Positions 23,101 to 34,785 of a stretch of DNA of 64,000 nt are shown here, one piece after another; the first letter of the stretch is position 1, and every line of letters begins with the position of its first letter. The notes below the pieces were generated by a model. That model was given only the letters and a program-made list of their open reading frames with translations. It searched no databases and was not told the DNA's origin. Made by a program: the position numbers and the translations under genes. The stretch covers positions 92,909,449 through 92,973,448 of the forward strand of contig NC_071355.1 of NCBI RefSeq assembly GCF_943734655.1, written 5' to 3'. The DNA is from Sabethes cyaneus (lineage: Eukaryota; Arthropoda; Insecta; Diptera; Culicidae).

Positions 23101-25620
23101 TTGTTATGCATCCAACTGGCCATACAAACCTGGCAGAGGACATTTGGAAAGCAGAACATTTGTTTATACTTCTATTGCTGACCGCATAATGCGAGTATAG
23201 TTTATTCCGATATATATTGCGACTAAACACGCACCCTCGTAGCCAAATTTGGATATAAATTTAGAATAATATGTCTCTCGGGAAAATCATAAAAGATGAA
23301 TGTTAAAAACTGGAACTGGCAAAAACTATTTCATTACATTTTTCAATAGCCAGACGCTGTAAAGGAGGAACGCATCTTTATGTCAATAATTTGATAAATC
23401 AAAGTCCTAGCTGAATGTGAAATACACTAGGGTAAAGAACTAGTTTTAAGCAGTCTAAGCGGGTCACTGATTGTTTTACCTTATTACAAGCGATGGGTTG
23501 ACTAAGTGGAGGATATCAGCATACCAATCTTCTTGCTATCTTTAGTTCTTCATGCTGTTACCATTGGAAGACACTATTGTTGAGCTAAACTTTTGATTTT
23601 TCGCTTTAAAAGTTGGAGCGGCGGAACTAATTTTGAATAGACCGAACCTATTTTCACCCGCAAGGTGCTTTTTTAAGCAATCCTGAAATCTTAATTTTTT
23701 TACGTCCCCTTAAAAAATCTCTCGAACTTTTCCCCCTATTCAGTAAGTTCGCGTTCCTATCCGCGACCTACTAATCGGCATCTGATGCGTAATCGGCATA
23801 GCGTATCGGCATAGATGCGTAAAATGCCATCTGTCTAAATTGTTTATCGGGGCATACACTCACCGCACCGTTCGGCAAACGGTATTCGTCGTCTCTTTTA
23901 TTCTCTGGTGTTCTTATGGGAAACTGCGAGTTTGACGTCTCACTCGCTGTTCATAAGGATGGTGGGAGAACAAAAGAGGTAAACATAGCAGTACAAACGA
24001 TCCGACTCAGAACAGTGTTGTCAAAGCAAATAACATTGAAACACATCGTTGCTTTATTAAATCACTGAGAAAATCTTCGAAAATTATTGAAAAAGCTGTC
24101 TTTTGTGTTGTTTTTAATAAAGAAAAATTAATTATGAACATACATTTCTCTTGAAAGTATTGAACCACGTTTTCACCATAGGAGGTTTCAGTTAATTTCA
24201 AACTTAAAATTCTTATTTCCAGAACCGAAACAGTGTCTTGGCAACACGATAGTTCATCAGTTGTGCTGCAGCTGCTGCTACTGGTGAACAGGTTCCGTCA
24301 ATTCAGAATTTGTTGTTAGTTTTGTTAGAAAATAATAAAACTTTCGGCTAGTGACAAAGCCTTAGATAATAGAAAAAAGAGAGTGAATAATATGGTATGT
24401 GACAATTGATTGCTTGACTTTTAGAGTCGTTGTAATTGCTGAAAAATGTGATGGGTTCGTTAGTTGCGAGGTGGCGATTGCCTTTAGCAGCTGAAAAATG
24501 TACGTTTTTGGACAACAATTTTTAATTCATCATATTTCTTGTCGTAAACCCAATAAATTGTGTTTGTGTGAATCAAATGTATGATTAAGTGATTTGTGAA
24601 GATGATCCTATCAAAAGATTTTGAAAATATGAATAAAAAAGTGCATTTTCGGCTCATTTATGTTCAACTGATTAAAATTGGTGACACTGCTTAACTCGTT
24701 CCTTACCCTACTAAACAGTCAGTTATTTACATTAAAGAATTCTTGTCTTGAAATATGCATTAATTCCGATGTAAGTATGAATAAAATGATTTAAAACGCG
24801 AATCAATTCAGTTGAGCTTAAGCGTTTAAACAATTAATTTCGCTATCAGCCATACTCGAATTTAAATTATTTCTCTTTGGTCAGGGAATAAAATACCGCT
24901 TTCAGAAAACCTATGTTAACAAGGAAGTATGTTATCTGGCTCCAGTCGAGTGCATTTCTCAGCCACTGCGGGAAATTTTAATTAAATTTTCCAAAGCTGA
25001 ATGTCGCTGACAACCCACCATCACCATTCATTGAGCGAGCTGCATTGCGTTTCCTACCGGCGGAAACCGGTTCGGATGACGAGTGCACTCGAAACAATGT
25101 AATTATATCATTCTGTATTCAATTAATAGCGGTGACTGTGTAAAGTGGGGAAAAAATGTAATTCCGTATTTGCATCGGAACGGTTATAAAATCAATTCTT
25201 AATCGAAGGTTTGCCAGCTTTCGTGTTTTCATTTCGTTTCATTTTTTTGTTGCTATAATTTAGTAATCCTGCTCGACTTCCATAAATTAATTTGAAGAAA
25301 ACACCCAACAAACATTTTATTCCAGTAATTTTAAAGCTTATTTAACTGTTAAATAGCCAATATCTGCGAAACATCCATCTGATGAGCCGTTATACAACAT
25401 AAAAAGCAGGGGGAAGGTGTCGGTTATCTTTACAAATTTGAATCTCGGTCGGTATGGCTTTATAACTTGTAGGATTTGTTATGTATATTTTAAAGAAACT
25501 TTATTCCATTCTAAAAGGAATTATTTTAAAACGGTTGTTTTTTAAACACTTCTTATCTCACAGTTTTTATAAGTTATTGAAAAAGTTTAAGGGTACTCTA
25601 GAGGTTACAAAACACACGTT
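20168..25620. other. No gene seen (5.5 kb), AT-rich
   Basis: A long stretch without recognisable coding motifs, RNA genes or transposon ends; it could be intron or intergenic DNA. It contains a small AT palindrome at 20741-20773 (ACGAATAATTAT paired with its reverse complement). A GA-rich run lies at about 22155-22170. Confidence 0.55.
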
Positions 25621-25663
25621 TAGACTCGTGTTTTTAGTCTTCGACCTTGAAATGCGGTCAGGC
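25621..25663 (+). repeat. Left part of the repeat split by RTE-A
   Basis: This stretch (TTTTTAGTCTTCGACCTTGA onward) matches 47475-47510 in the palindrome region at 47 kb. It continues at 28771-28950 on the far side of the RTE-A insertion. Bases 25652-25663 (ATGCGGTCAGGC) are the left copy of the RTE target duplication. Confidence 0.7.
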
Positions 25664-26349
25664 GTACTTACTTTACTTTAGTGGCAACGGTCCGTTACCG
25701 ATCGTGCGCCGAACGAATTATGGTCCTCCAGTACCGTCGGTCCTGGACTGCCGTTCTCCAATCCCCACGAACACCAGCTGAACGTGCATCGTCTTCGACA
25801 GCACACACCCACCGGGTGCGGGGTCTGCCTCGGAGTCTACGGCCTCTTCCTGGTTCTCTGCTGAAAATAGGCTACTCTTTCGTCGGGCATTCTGGCCACG
25901 TGTCCAGCCTGCCACATTGCACTACCTTCACTATATCAGCATATTTGTATACTTGGTACAGATCGTGATTCATGCGTCTGCGCCACACTCCATTTTCCAT
26001 TTTGCCATCAAGTATAGATTGCAGAGTTTTACGCTCAAAAACCTCCAGCACTCGCCGATAAGTTCCTTTAGCGTCCATGATTCGTGTCCTTAAAGGGTCA
26101 CCGGGAGGATTAGTGTTCTGTAGAGTACCAGTTTTGTGCGAATTTACAAAGTATGGGACTTCAGCTGGCTACGTAATCCGTATAAAGCCAGATTAGCTTC
26201 GCGGCTTACATCGTTGTTATATGTCACGAGTGTACCAAGGTATATAAACTCGTCCACTACTTCATATCGTTTCCCATCTCCACCTCGGCACCAACACCAT
26301 TTGAGCTTCCACGTTCACTACCAGCAACCACGTATTCGTTTTGGCGGTG

Positions 26350-27003
26350 TTAATGGTAAGCCCAATCTCGCCGCTTCCCTTTTTCTTCCACTGCTCTACG
26401 GTTGATTCCGATGATATCGACGTCATCCGCAAAACCAAGAAGCATGTGAGCTTTCGTGATGATAGTTCCATTCCTTTCCTCGTTTGCCCTTCGTAATGCA
26501 CCTTCCAAGGCAATGTTGAATAGCAGGTTAGAAAGTGCAACCCCTTGCTTCACTCCATCCAACGTCACAAAAGCAGCTGAGGTCTCACCCGCTATTTTAA
26601 CGCATGATTTGGATCCGTCCAGCGTCGCACGAATCAGCGTAACTAGTTTCGTCAGAAAACCATGTTCTAGCATTATCTGCCACAGCTCATTTCGTTTAAC
26701 TGAATCGTACGCCGCTTTAAAGTCCACAAACAGTTGGTGTGTCTGCAAGTTGTACTCCCGGAACTTGTCTAGCAAATAACGCAGGGTAAAAATCTGATCC
26801 GTCGTGGAGCGACCCTCACGAAAACCAGCTTGGTACTTGCCGACGAAGGACTCCGCAAACAGTCTCAGTCTGCAGAACAGGATACGGGAAAGCACCTTGT
26901 AGGCAGTATTGGGCAATGTTATTCCTCGATAGTTTTTACACTCCAGTCGATGTTCCTTTATGAAAATTGGGCAAATGAGGCCATCCAACCACTCCACCGG
27001 CAT
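26350..27003 (-). pseudogene. RTE-A reverse transcriptase domain
   Basis: An open frame of 217 codons covering most of the RT domain. From the N-terminus: LICPIFIKEHRLECKNYRGI, FREGRSTTDQIFTL, motif A LFVDFKAAYDSVKR with the catalytic Asp present, motif B LDGVKQGVALSNLLFN (QGD is QGV), and motif C FADDVDIIG with both aspartates. Shortly after NRRAVEE the frame runs into a deletion; homology resumes in another frame as GEIGLTINTAKTN (about 26340-26375). The Met at 27003 is internal, not a real start, because RT homology continues upstream in the overall element. The enzyme would copy element RNA at the nicked target. It is the best-preserved RTE-A RT here but is not intact. Confidence 0.85.
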
Positions 27004-27801
27004 TTGTTCTTCCTCCCAGATCCTGACAATAATCCGGTGGATTGCTTCGTACAGCCGCTCGCTCCCCGCTTTTAGAAGTTCGGCCGGGATACCGACCTTC
27101 CCAGCAGCCTTACCGTTTTTCAGCTCACTGATTGCCTTTTTAACCTACGCCTGTGTTGGTGGCTCCACAGCTTTACCATCGCTTACAATTCCTATCATAT
27201 CCCTGCTGCTCTGCGCATTTACCACTCCATTCAACAGTGTCTGGAAGTGCTCCTTCCACCTGGTTGCTACCGCCGTTTTGTCGGTAAGCAGGTTGCCAGC
27301 ACTATCATTGCATATCACAGGCATGGCAAAATTTCTGCATCTCACCGTTTTATAGAAACTCCGTGTGGCGTTGCTGGCGTATCGCTCCTCTGCGCCGGCG
27401 AGCACGTGCTCCTCTTACTCGCGTTTCTTTAGAAGATGGATTCTTTTTTCCGCAGCTCTAGTCTCTCTGTACCTCTCTCTGATTTGACGCGTTGCCGTAG
27501 TGAGCATGCGACTTCTGGCCTGGTTCTTTTCATCTGTCACTCTCTGGCAGTCGGCATCAAACCAGCTGTTACGCTGTCTTCCACGCGTCGGGCCTACCAC
27601 CTCTCTCGCAGCTGTTTCGATGGCACCATGGATGTTCCTCCACAGCCCATTTATATCTTCTCCTTCTACCTGCTGTTCTGCGATTCGTTGGTCAAGCCTT
27701 GCGCGAAACTTACTCACTACGAGATAATAGTCAGAGTCGATATTAATTCCCAAAAAAGACCGAACATCGATAATTTCTGAAAAGTATCGACCGTCAATCA
27801 A
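27004..27801 (-). pseudogene. RTE-A linker between endonuclease and RT
   Basis: Two open pieces (27145-27405 and 27415-27801) separated by a stop near 27410. Blocks in order: WRNIHGAIETAAREV, SWFDADCQRVTDEKNQARS, RERYRETRAAEKRI, then ATRSFYKTVRCRNFAMPVIC and TRWKEHFQTLLNG. This region aligns block for block with the plus-strand copy at 4200-4650 and 5934-6020, which is how the insertion point there was located. Confidence 0.8.
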
Positions 27802-28380
27802 GACATGATCGATCTGAGAGCTAGAGTCTCCCTTTGGATGCCTCCAGGTGTCTTTCCGAATATTCTAACGTGGAAAGTAATTGCTACAGATGGCCATTCC
27901 TCTGGCCGCGGCAAAATTTATGAGCTTCAGACCGTTATCATTGGTCGACAGATGAAGGCTATGTCTTCCAATGACTGGACGGAAGAATTCCTCCCTCCCT
28001 ATCTGCGCATTTGCACGATGATGATTTTCACGTCGTGTTTTGGGCATTCTTCATAGGTTCTCTAAAGCCTGTCGTAAAATTCGTCCTTAGCATCATCGGA
28101 TTGACTGAAGTTTTTCAGTTGTTTTTCCAACACTACGAAACCGACTCCATGTTCTGCTTTTTTACCGCCACTGTTGGTACTTGAAAGAAGTGCCTGCGAT
28201 AGGGTCTACTGCACGGAGCTCCCTTTCTCCGGAATAGCAGCGATCTCCACTCCTAGTTGATGCAGCTCTCGAGCAAGCAAGCTAGCCCGTGCCGGTTCAT
28301 GGAGAGTTCGGACATTCCAGGTTCCTAGTTTCCAATCATTATCCCTTAATCGTTTCCTTGTCGCTTGCCGTGTCCTATAC
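27802..28380 (-). pseudogene. RTE-A endonuclease domain (broken)
   Basis: On the minus strand LGTWNVRTL begins near 28330. It is followed by ASLLARELHQLGVEIAAIPE, HGVGFVVLEKQLKNFS, CPKHDVKIII, NAQIGREEFFRPVIG and STNDNGLKLINFAA. The catalytic GDxN block after KIII is damaged (VQMRR/ANAQIG). The SDH motif near 27735-27750 reads DSDYYLV, with Tyr in place of His. Frames change near 28040 and 27860. It would have been the target-nicking endonuclease. Confidence 0.75.
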
Positions 28381-28770
28381 CGATTGTTCCGTCCTGAATT
28401 TCTTTCTTCGTTATTCGTGGTAATTGAGTTTTCGGTATACTACCTCACCGGGGTCGCGATACCTACATCCCGCTGATTGGTGTGCCATCTTAGGTATAGC
28501 TTGCGGGATACAGCATTTCATATTCAGCCGCCCGTTTCGAGACAGACGCTGTGTGAGCCGCCCCTCACCTGGAGAACAGGCGCTCTAGTTCGCACCTCCT
28601 AGCTTAGCCGCTTCGGTAAGTACATGAAGCACTTCCGGGTAAGGCCATCGACCGACATCATTTGACTTAGATCTACGTGGAGGCGCTAGATGGTAGCTTG
28701 AGAGAGCCAGAGCTATGTTTGACGCTTCTTCCAGGTAACTCTCTCCATTTGATACCCCATGCGGTCAGGC

Positions 28771-28950
28771 ATTGATATTAATATTTTTTTGAAACGGTGG
28801 TTCTACAATTGATTTAGGGACGACAGGGGAAAGTAATGAAATTGCGCATGACGCTGTCTGTCAGCGTGTTAGCCGCGATTCTCAGCGCGGGTTTTCGGAG
28901 AAAGGCTTTCAAAAAAATATTAACACATTTAGAAATAAAAGGGTTTGAAG
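28771..28950 (+). repeat. Right part of the repeat split by RTE-A
   Basis: Landmarks TTAATATTTTTTTGAAACGG, GGTTCTACAATTGAT, GACAGGGGAAAG, then TCAGCGTGTTAGCCGCG and GCGCGGGTTTTCG recur in the same order at 46985-47060 and 47392-47455. This is therefore a shorter copy of the same non-coding repeat family, with an internal deletion relative to the 47-kb copy. Confidence 0.7.
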
Positions 28951-29096
28951 ACTTCGTAACCAACCATGGAAATCTAAATCCCTGTTTTTGACAGTAATAG
29001 TGAATATCTTGTCACTTTTGTAGCCTACTTTTGAAGGCTTTTCGAAACGCCTCTATTTAGTGAACCATTCCGGAAGTTAGGTTCTTGTTTTGTGTA

Positions 29097-29275
29097 GAGT
29101 GACTATATACAGAGTGGCGACAATGCCAAAATTGGAATGATAATTATCTGTCAGTGTCATTCCAATCGAGCAGATGACCTATCCAACGCGTATGCAGGAA
29201 AGAGAAAGAAAAACCTTGGAAGAACCGCATTGCATACATTTGGGATGAATTGTTCCACTCTGTATATAGTCACTC
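29097..29275. mobile_element. 179-bp TA-flanked MITE (Tc1/mariner-like)
   Basis: Perfect 21-bp terminal inverted repeats beginning GAGTGACTATATACAGAGTG at 29097 and ending with the reverse complement at 29275. TA flanks both ends (29095-29096 and 29276-29277), the target duplication of Tc1/mariner transposons. No coding frame, so it depends on a transposase from elsewhere. Confidence 0.8.
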
Positions 29276-29277
29276 TA

Positions 29278-31040
29278 GTTTCGTGTTACAGTTTATCGAA
29301 CTTCGAATTTCGTGTACAGCTTTAAACACCCCATCTCCCCTTGTATCCCTTCCGTAATTAACTTCACGTAGCAAACGTTCGCTAACTTTGCAGGTAATTC
29401 ATTTTCCGATGCTTTTTATGTGTGCTGCAGCCAACGGTTGTGCCTCGAACGAAACTTGTCGAAATCACAGAAGTGCCATTTTTAAACTCTCGTTTGCCCT
29501 TTTTTTTCTCCACCGAACTGAAATATTATTCACCCTTTTTGCGCCCGCCGCTGCACGATGCTAAGTAAACGGGCTCTGATCAACTTTTTGGCAATCGAAC
29601 AAAAAAAAAAAAATATAAATGAAATTCATACTAGAGAAAAACGGCCGCTAATAAATTGCACACTTTGTCTGGTGAGTGCCACAGACAGGCCTGCGCGGAA
29701 CGAGAATGATTTTCATCAATTGATTCCATCCTTTGCCGGGCATATCCGCAAACATTGTTCTCTTGTGGGGAAAATGGCACGAGTCAAATGAGTAGTCCAT
29801 TATGTTTCCGAGGCTTTTCATGCGGTGGCGTTGCATCGGGCCGCATGGTTTAACGATCATTTATAATGTGGATTGGGGGCGTAGTGCTTCTCGCCCGGTT
29901 TTCCACCTAAATGACTCTCAGCTGGGCGTAAGGATACTTTGAAGTTTGCTTTTGATTAAATAGCAGTAATGGGTACCTTCTGTGGATTGTTGTTTAACAT
30001 AAATGATCAATTGCATTCAGACATTTGAGATTACTCACAGTACAAAGCAAGCGGGTTATTTCAGCACTCAAATATAATTAAAAGTTTTCCAGTACAATCC
30101 AGAACATCTTGAAAAAGTTCTTCATGAGAACAAGGAAAGAAATTACAGTATAAAGTAAAACTGATTGCTGCTAAAAGCTTCAATTCATAATACTTTTTCA
30201 TATAACATTTTATACTTGGCTTGAGAGAAACTATAACGAATGATACTTTAAAACCAGAACTACAACTACAGCGACCGTACAGGTCGCTGAAAGTAGACCG
30301 AGTCCAACGGCGTAATGGCAGCAGCTAGAGTAGGCCAATGTGGTGAAGGTTAATGAAAAAATGGCCGGTGAGCTGCGCTTTTGTGTTGAAGACAAAAGCA
30401 TCGTATATTTGAACGTTCGGAAAGGAATGGCATAAAATTCACCATGTTCGCGTACAGCGGGATCGAAAAATTCTAAAGCGCCGAAAGGGCATTAAAGGTA
30501 GCAAGGTTATTACAGTGTTGCTTGAAATTCAGGTTACACCGTAGAACATATCCCCTTGTTAAACGGCTATCGACAGAGTGTTAAGATTGATAAGAAAAGA
30601 TCGGAGGAATCCTTAGGTGAACGTTTGTTGCTATAAGGCAGAATTTTGCCTAGCATCTGGACGAATGCCCCGAGAAGGATTTTTCAGCAACCGTGGGCGG
30701 CGTGGAAGCGTGGGCTACACATTGAGAAAGCTTAGATTTTAGTTTATTTTCGGAAGCACAGTTTACTTAGATAACAACAATAATATGGGATATTTCAAAA
30801 CTTAATAAACTAAAAGGAGGCCAAGCATGACATCTTTTGAAACTGTTAAAACTAACCAATTGAGAGTTCGTTTTCCTAGTCCAACAAACAATAGATCTAA
30901 CTCACTCTATTAAAGATATCTGCGAAGTTAGATAGAGATTGCATAACCAATCAATGTTGAACCAATTCGGCCACTTCGAATTCAATTGTAAGACGACCAG
31001 TTTTTCTTGAATTTCACAAACATACGCCACTTACTACGTG
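29278..31040. other. No gene seen (1.8 kb)
   Basis: AT-rich DNA; 29130-29320 and 29558-29860 contain short open frames without motifs. Nothing is supported. Confidence 0.5.
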
Positions 31041-31945
31041 CAGTTATTGACTCGTATCGCTATCTAGTAGCAGTGCGTACCATTGACGATAAAGCCATCC
31101 TGCTCGGCTAAACATTTGGCATTTAGGGAACCTGTAAGATTCCGAGAACTACACGCGCTAGCTAGATGATGTATACCTTCCTTCCTCTATGAAACTAACG
31201 CAAGGAGGAGGAGAAGCTCGACCATCAGGTTAATGAACCCAGAGCACACGAATGCCTGATTTCATGCAGAATGTCAGCAAGCGATGGAAATGGAAAAAAG
31301 AGCTTGGAAAAACTCTCCAAGCATTGCCACGGGGAAGAATTTGGTCAAGTGCTGCTGAGCGCGGGACGATTTGAGCACGACCTTAAAGAGGAAAAAGCGC
31401 AGACAGCAGGATAGAGATAATGAAAATATAGAACAACTGATATAAGCTAATGACACGAACACGCCCAAATTCTTTGCGAAGGTGAACCAATCTTGTCAGG
31501 GCTAAACACCGAAACCGAAAGATGACATGGGTACAAAACAAGAGCGCAAACTGATCACAAACGAGCGCGAGGTGATCGACAGCTGAAAGCAGTTCTTCAA
31601 TATCTATGCATCCAAATGACGATTTAACAAAGAGAAGCTGAACACAAGTTAATCCTTTGGATTTTAAGAAGATCCGCCTAGAAATCCGGAAGTTGAAGAT
31701 TTATAGTGCCACCAAAACGATCCGACTCCGGGTAGCACTCTATAAACAAGGCAAGAAATCACTGCTAACGTGACTGAATTGAATATATTTTAGGATTATG
31801 GAGGAGAAGAGTAGATATAAGAAGTGATTTGTCCGGTCTACGAAAAGTGCCATCGACTTGATGGCTGCAATGACCGCAGCATAACGCTGATCTACGCCAC
31901 CTACAAAGTACCCGTTCGGATATCGTTCATCCTCAATAGCAAGAA
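31041..31945 (+). pseudogene. RTE-B fragment: end of endonuclease to early RT (decayed)
   Basis: Starts with DSYRYLVAV (about 31051-31077), the position of the SDH motif, then AECQQAMEMEKRAWKN near 31270 and KNLVKCC near 31338. Next come DLSTTLKRKKRRQQDRDN near 31370, KLITNEREVIDS near 31547, and VICPVYEKCHRLDGCNDRSI near 31826-31890. All match the copy at 57.1-60.3 kb. Stops occur throughout. It breaks off at about 31945. Confidence 0.7.
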
Positions 31946-31954
31946 AATTTACAA

Positions 31955-32046
31955 GGCGTACGGCATTTTATCCCTACCTTTTCGTGGTACCAACCGGGAT
32001 ACGAGCAACCTTGTTGGAGATCGGGTAACCAACCCCGGCAACCACT
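31955..32046 (+). mobile_element. RTE-B 5'UTR scrap
   Basis: CGTGGTACCAACCGGGATAC, GAGCAACCTTGTTGGAGATC and GGGTAACCAACCCCGG match the leader pieces at 3105-3165 and 60.18-60.23 kb. Only about 90 bases are left. The R1 element begins just downstream. Confidence 0.7.
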
Positions 32047-32430
32047 ACCTAGTGATGGTTAAGATGCGCCCAAAAATCTCCGTTCTGCACAACATTAGGT
32101 AGCGACGCTAATTTAGGTTAAATCTCGCACGACTGAAGCAGCCAGACGTCGCCGCAAACTACGCGCACTCACTCGAAGCTACGCTGCCGGTGAGCTTAGA
32201 GCTAGATGTCTCAGTGCCAGAAGATGCGCACATCGAGCAAGATCTGAGACGGACAGAGAGGAACGTAGAGAAGTCTACAGAGTGGCTAGGACTACCCTGA
32301 AACAGGAGATCAAGCGGTTCAAATCTAACCGTTTCAAGGAGCTGTGCCTAGACGCCGATGCCAACCCATGGGGTGACGCATACCGCATCACCATGAGAAG
32401 GTTGAAAGGCCCCTCGGTGCCCGCTGAAAC

Positions 32431-33432
32431 ATGTCCAAACAAGCTGAAGGTGATCATTCGAGCCCAACGACTTGGACCCCGACACCCTATCGTGAGCAAT
32501 ATCATAGCAACGCCACAGAAAGAATAATCACCAATGAGAAACTTGTGATAGTTGCAAAGGGATTGAAGGCGAGAAAAGCACCCGGAATGGATGGAATCCC
32601 CAACATTGCTTTGAAAACGGCGATCTTGGCGTTTCTGGACATGTTTGGGTCGGTCAAGCAGAAATGCCTGGACGAAAGCCACTTCCCAGACAGATGGAAG
32701 GCGCAGAAGCTGGTACTGCTACCTAAACCAGGTAAACCACCGGGCGTTCCTGCTTCGTTTAGGCCTATATGTTTGCTGGATACTCTAGGAAAACTCCTGA
32801 AAAGGGTAATTCTCAACAGATTGACGAGATACACGGAGAGCGAGCACGGATTGTCCAACAAGCAATTTGCTTTCCAGGAAAGGAAAGTCCACGGTGGATG
32901 CAATCCGGACAGTAATCGAGAGGGCCGAGAAATCGTTAATGCAGCGATCAAGCGGCGGGGTGATCGATGCTGCGCCGTGATAACCATAGACGTTAAGAAC
33001 GCTTTCAACAGTGTCAGCTGGGAAGCAATCGCCGTAGCGCTGCACAGGATGAGGGTCCCCGACTACTTGTGCAGAATTCTGAGGAGCTACTTTCAGAATC
33101 GAGTGCTAGCGTATGACACGTCAGTTGGACAAAAGTCCATCAGGATCACGTCGGGCGTCCCTCAAGGCTCCATTCTCGGCCCAACGCTTTGGAATGGAAT
33201 GTACAATGACGTATTGACATTAGTGATACCTAAAAGTGTGGAGATTGTCGGCTTTGCAGACGACGTAGTACTAACGTCCACAGATGAGTCGTTGGAAGAA
33301 GTGGAAAAGCTGGCGACTGAAACCATGGACATGATAGCACACAGTATGCAGGGAGTGAAACTCCAGCTGGCTCACCACAAGACGGAAGTACTAATGATTA
33401 GTAACCGTAAAGCAGTGAGGATCATGTCATAG
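32431..33432 (+). pseudogene. R1-clade reverse transcriptase (333-codon open frame)
   Basis: An open frame of 333 codons; homology starts at about residue 32, so the first Met is not the native start. RT blocks: GLKARKAPGMDGIPNIALK (residues 44-62), RPICLLDTLGKLLKR (111-125), SEHGLSNKQFAF (137-148), motif A AVITIDVKNAFNS (182-194) with the catalytic Asp at 187, SGVPQGSILGP (241-251), motif C GFADDVVLT (274-282). All catalytic aspartates are kept. Residues 150-165 are off-register: the neighbouring frame reads KSTVDAIRTVIERAE, so two compensating indels near 32886 and 32935 keep the frame open. Stops after residue 333 and upstream show the element is dead as a whole. Confidence 0.85.
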
Positions 33433-34366
33433 TCTCGCACCGGAGGCTGAAATACCTGGGAGTGATGTGTGACAACTGGCCAAACTTCAATGGCCACGTT
33501 GATTACGCTTGCGAGAAGGCAGCGAAGGCCACTAATGCACTTGTTAGGATAATGCCATACAACTCTGGACCAAGGAGTCGCTTGCAGGCCAGTGTATCCT
33601 CTCAGATACTTAGGTACGGTGGTCCAGCTTGGATTGCACATTGCAGCATTAAATACTAAACGAAATCGAACGAAGTTGAACAGTACGTTCAGATTTATGG
33701 CAATGCGGGTTGCAAGTGCGTGCAGGACTATCTCGTTTGAAGCAGTATACGTTATCACCGGGATGATCCACATCGACATAATCCTGGAGGAGGACAGCGA
33801 GTGCTACAGGCGGAAGGAAACCAGTGGCATAAGGAAACTGGTGCGAGTGGAGTTAATGGTCAAGTGGCAGTCACAGTGGGACACGGCCGTGAACGGTAGA
33901 CAGACCCACAGACTAATATCGAATCTCTCGACGTGGGTAAACAGAAAGCATGGAGAAGTTAACTTTTACCTGACGCAGTTTTTGTCTGGTCACGGCTGCT
34001 TTAGTCTATATCGTATCTATATCGGTTCGGACATGCAAGGTCACCCCTCTGTCCGGAGTGTAGAAACGTGGATGAAACACCAGAACATGTAGTGTTCAAC
34101 TGTCTTAGATTCGAGGCAGCACGAAGAGAGATGCCCACTCTTTACGCGGAGAATATTGTCACCGAAATGTGTTGTGAAGAGGCCACATGGCATGCCGTTA
34201 GCGGAGCAGTGACACAAATTCTGTCGGAGCTGCAACGTAAATGGAGAAAACACCAGCGATCCGGCATCGGCGGGTTGGACACAGTGCAAGCAGCTGAAGA
34301 AGACGATTCGCGTGTCGGAGTCGGGAGATATGCCATCGCCGGGGGAATCTCTGTCGGAGTAGAATA
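33433..34366 (+). pseudogene. R1-clade C-terminal region with zinc knuckle
   Basis: Three frames carry the remainder. RLKYLGVMCD (about 33447) continues to ATNALVRIMP; then 33592-34092 has RVASACRTISFEAVYVITG and VKWQSQWDTAVNGRQTHRLI; then 34068-34366 has CPECRNVDETPEHVVFNC-LRFEAARREMP and ends at 34366. The Cys/His pattern C-x2-C-x8-H-x4-C is the C-terminal nucleic-acid-binding motif of R1-type proteins. Frame changes near 33435, 33600 and 34050 inactivate it. Confidence 0.8.
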
Positions 34367-34414
34367 AATCCATCGTCGGAGATTATATGAGTAAATACAA
34401 ACGTGCGTCATAGC

Positions 34415-34785
34415 GAAAAATCCTGCGAGGATGGCCGTGAAAGGATGGAAGTCATGTAGGTCGCCACGCTTAAATCGGTGCACGTCTCGATAGATGAAGT
34501 GGAAGCGAAGTGGCGAACTCGACGGTGCAGTTTTGAGCTCGACGGAAACTCTGCGAGGGTGACTGTGAGGAGATGGAAGTCATGACGGTCGCCATCTTTG
34601 GATCGGTACATGTCTCGACAGAGGCAGAAAAGGTGGAAGGTCTAGCAACATGGAGCATCATCAAGCATCCGGGAAAAATCCTGCGAGGGTGGCTGTGAAG
34701 GAATGGACGTTATGACAGCCATATCCGGATTGGTCCACGTCTCGGCAGGTGTACGGAGCAGTGTACAGATGCAGCCTCTTTCCGA
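34415..34785 (+). repeat. Three ~128-bp tandem units in the R1 3'UTR
   Basis: Units begin near 34418, 34547 and 34675 with AATCCTGCGAGG-type sequence, followed by GTGAAGGATGGAAGTCATG, a GGTCGCCA block, ATCGGTCCACGTCTCG and a variable tail. The units are diverged, so the duplication is older than the element's decay. Such 3'UTR repeats occur in non-LTR elements; their role is unknown. Confidence 0.75.

Larger units (their letters stand above)
25664..28758 (-). mobile_element. End-to-end RTE-A retrotransposon (3.1 kb) with 12-bp TSD
   Basis: The most complete RTE-A copy here, on the minus strand. ATGCGGTCAGGC is duplicated at 25652-25663 and 28759-28770, and the related repeat at 47.5 kb shows the uninterrupted site. 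The 3' end (low coordinates) finishes in AAAGTAAAGTAAGTAC, a short tandem tail. Order on the minus strand: 5'UTR (about 28360-28758), endonuclease, linker, RT, C-terminal region (about 25670-26080, with RPRTRW and DWRTAVQDR). Frameshifts separate the open pieces, so it is full-length but inactive. The 5'UTR shares the GCCGCCCCTCACCTGGAG motif with the leader of the plus-strand copy. Confidence 0.85.
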
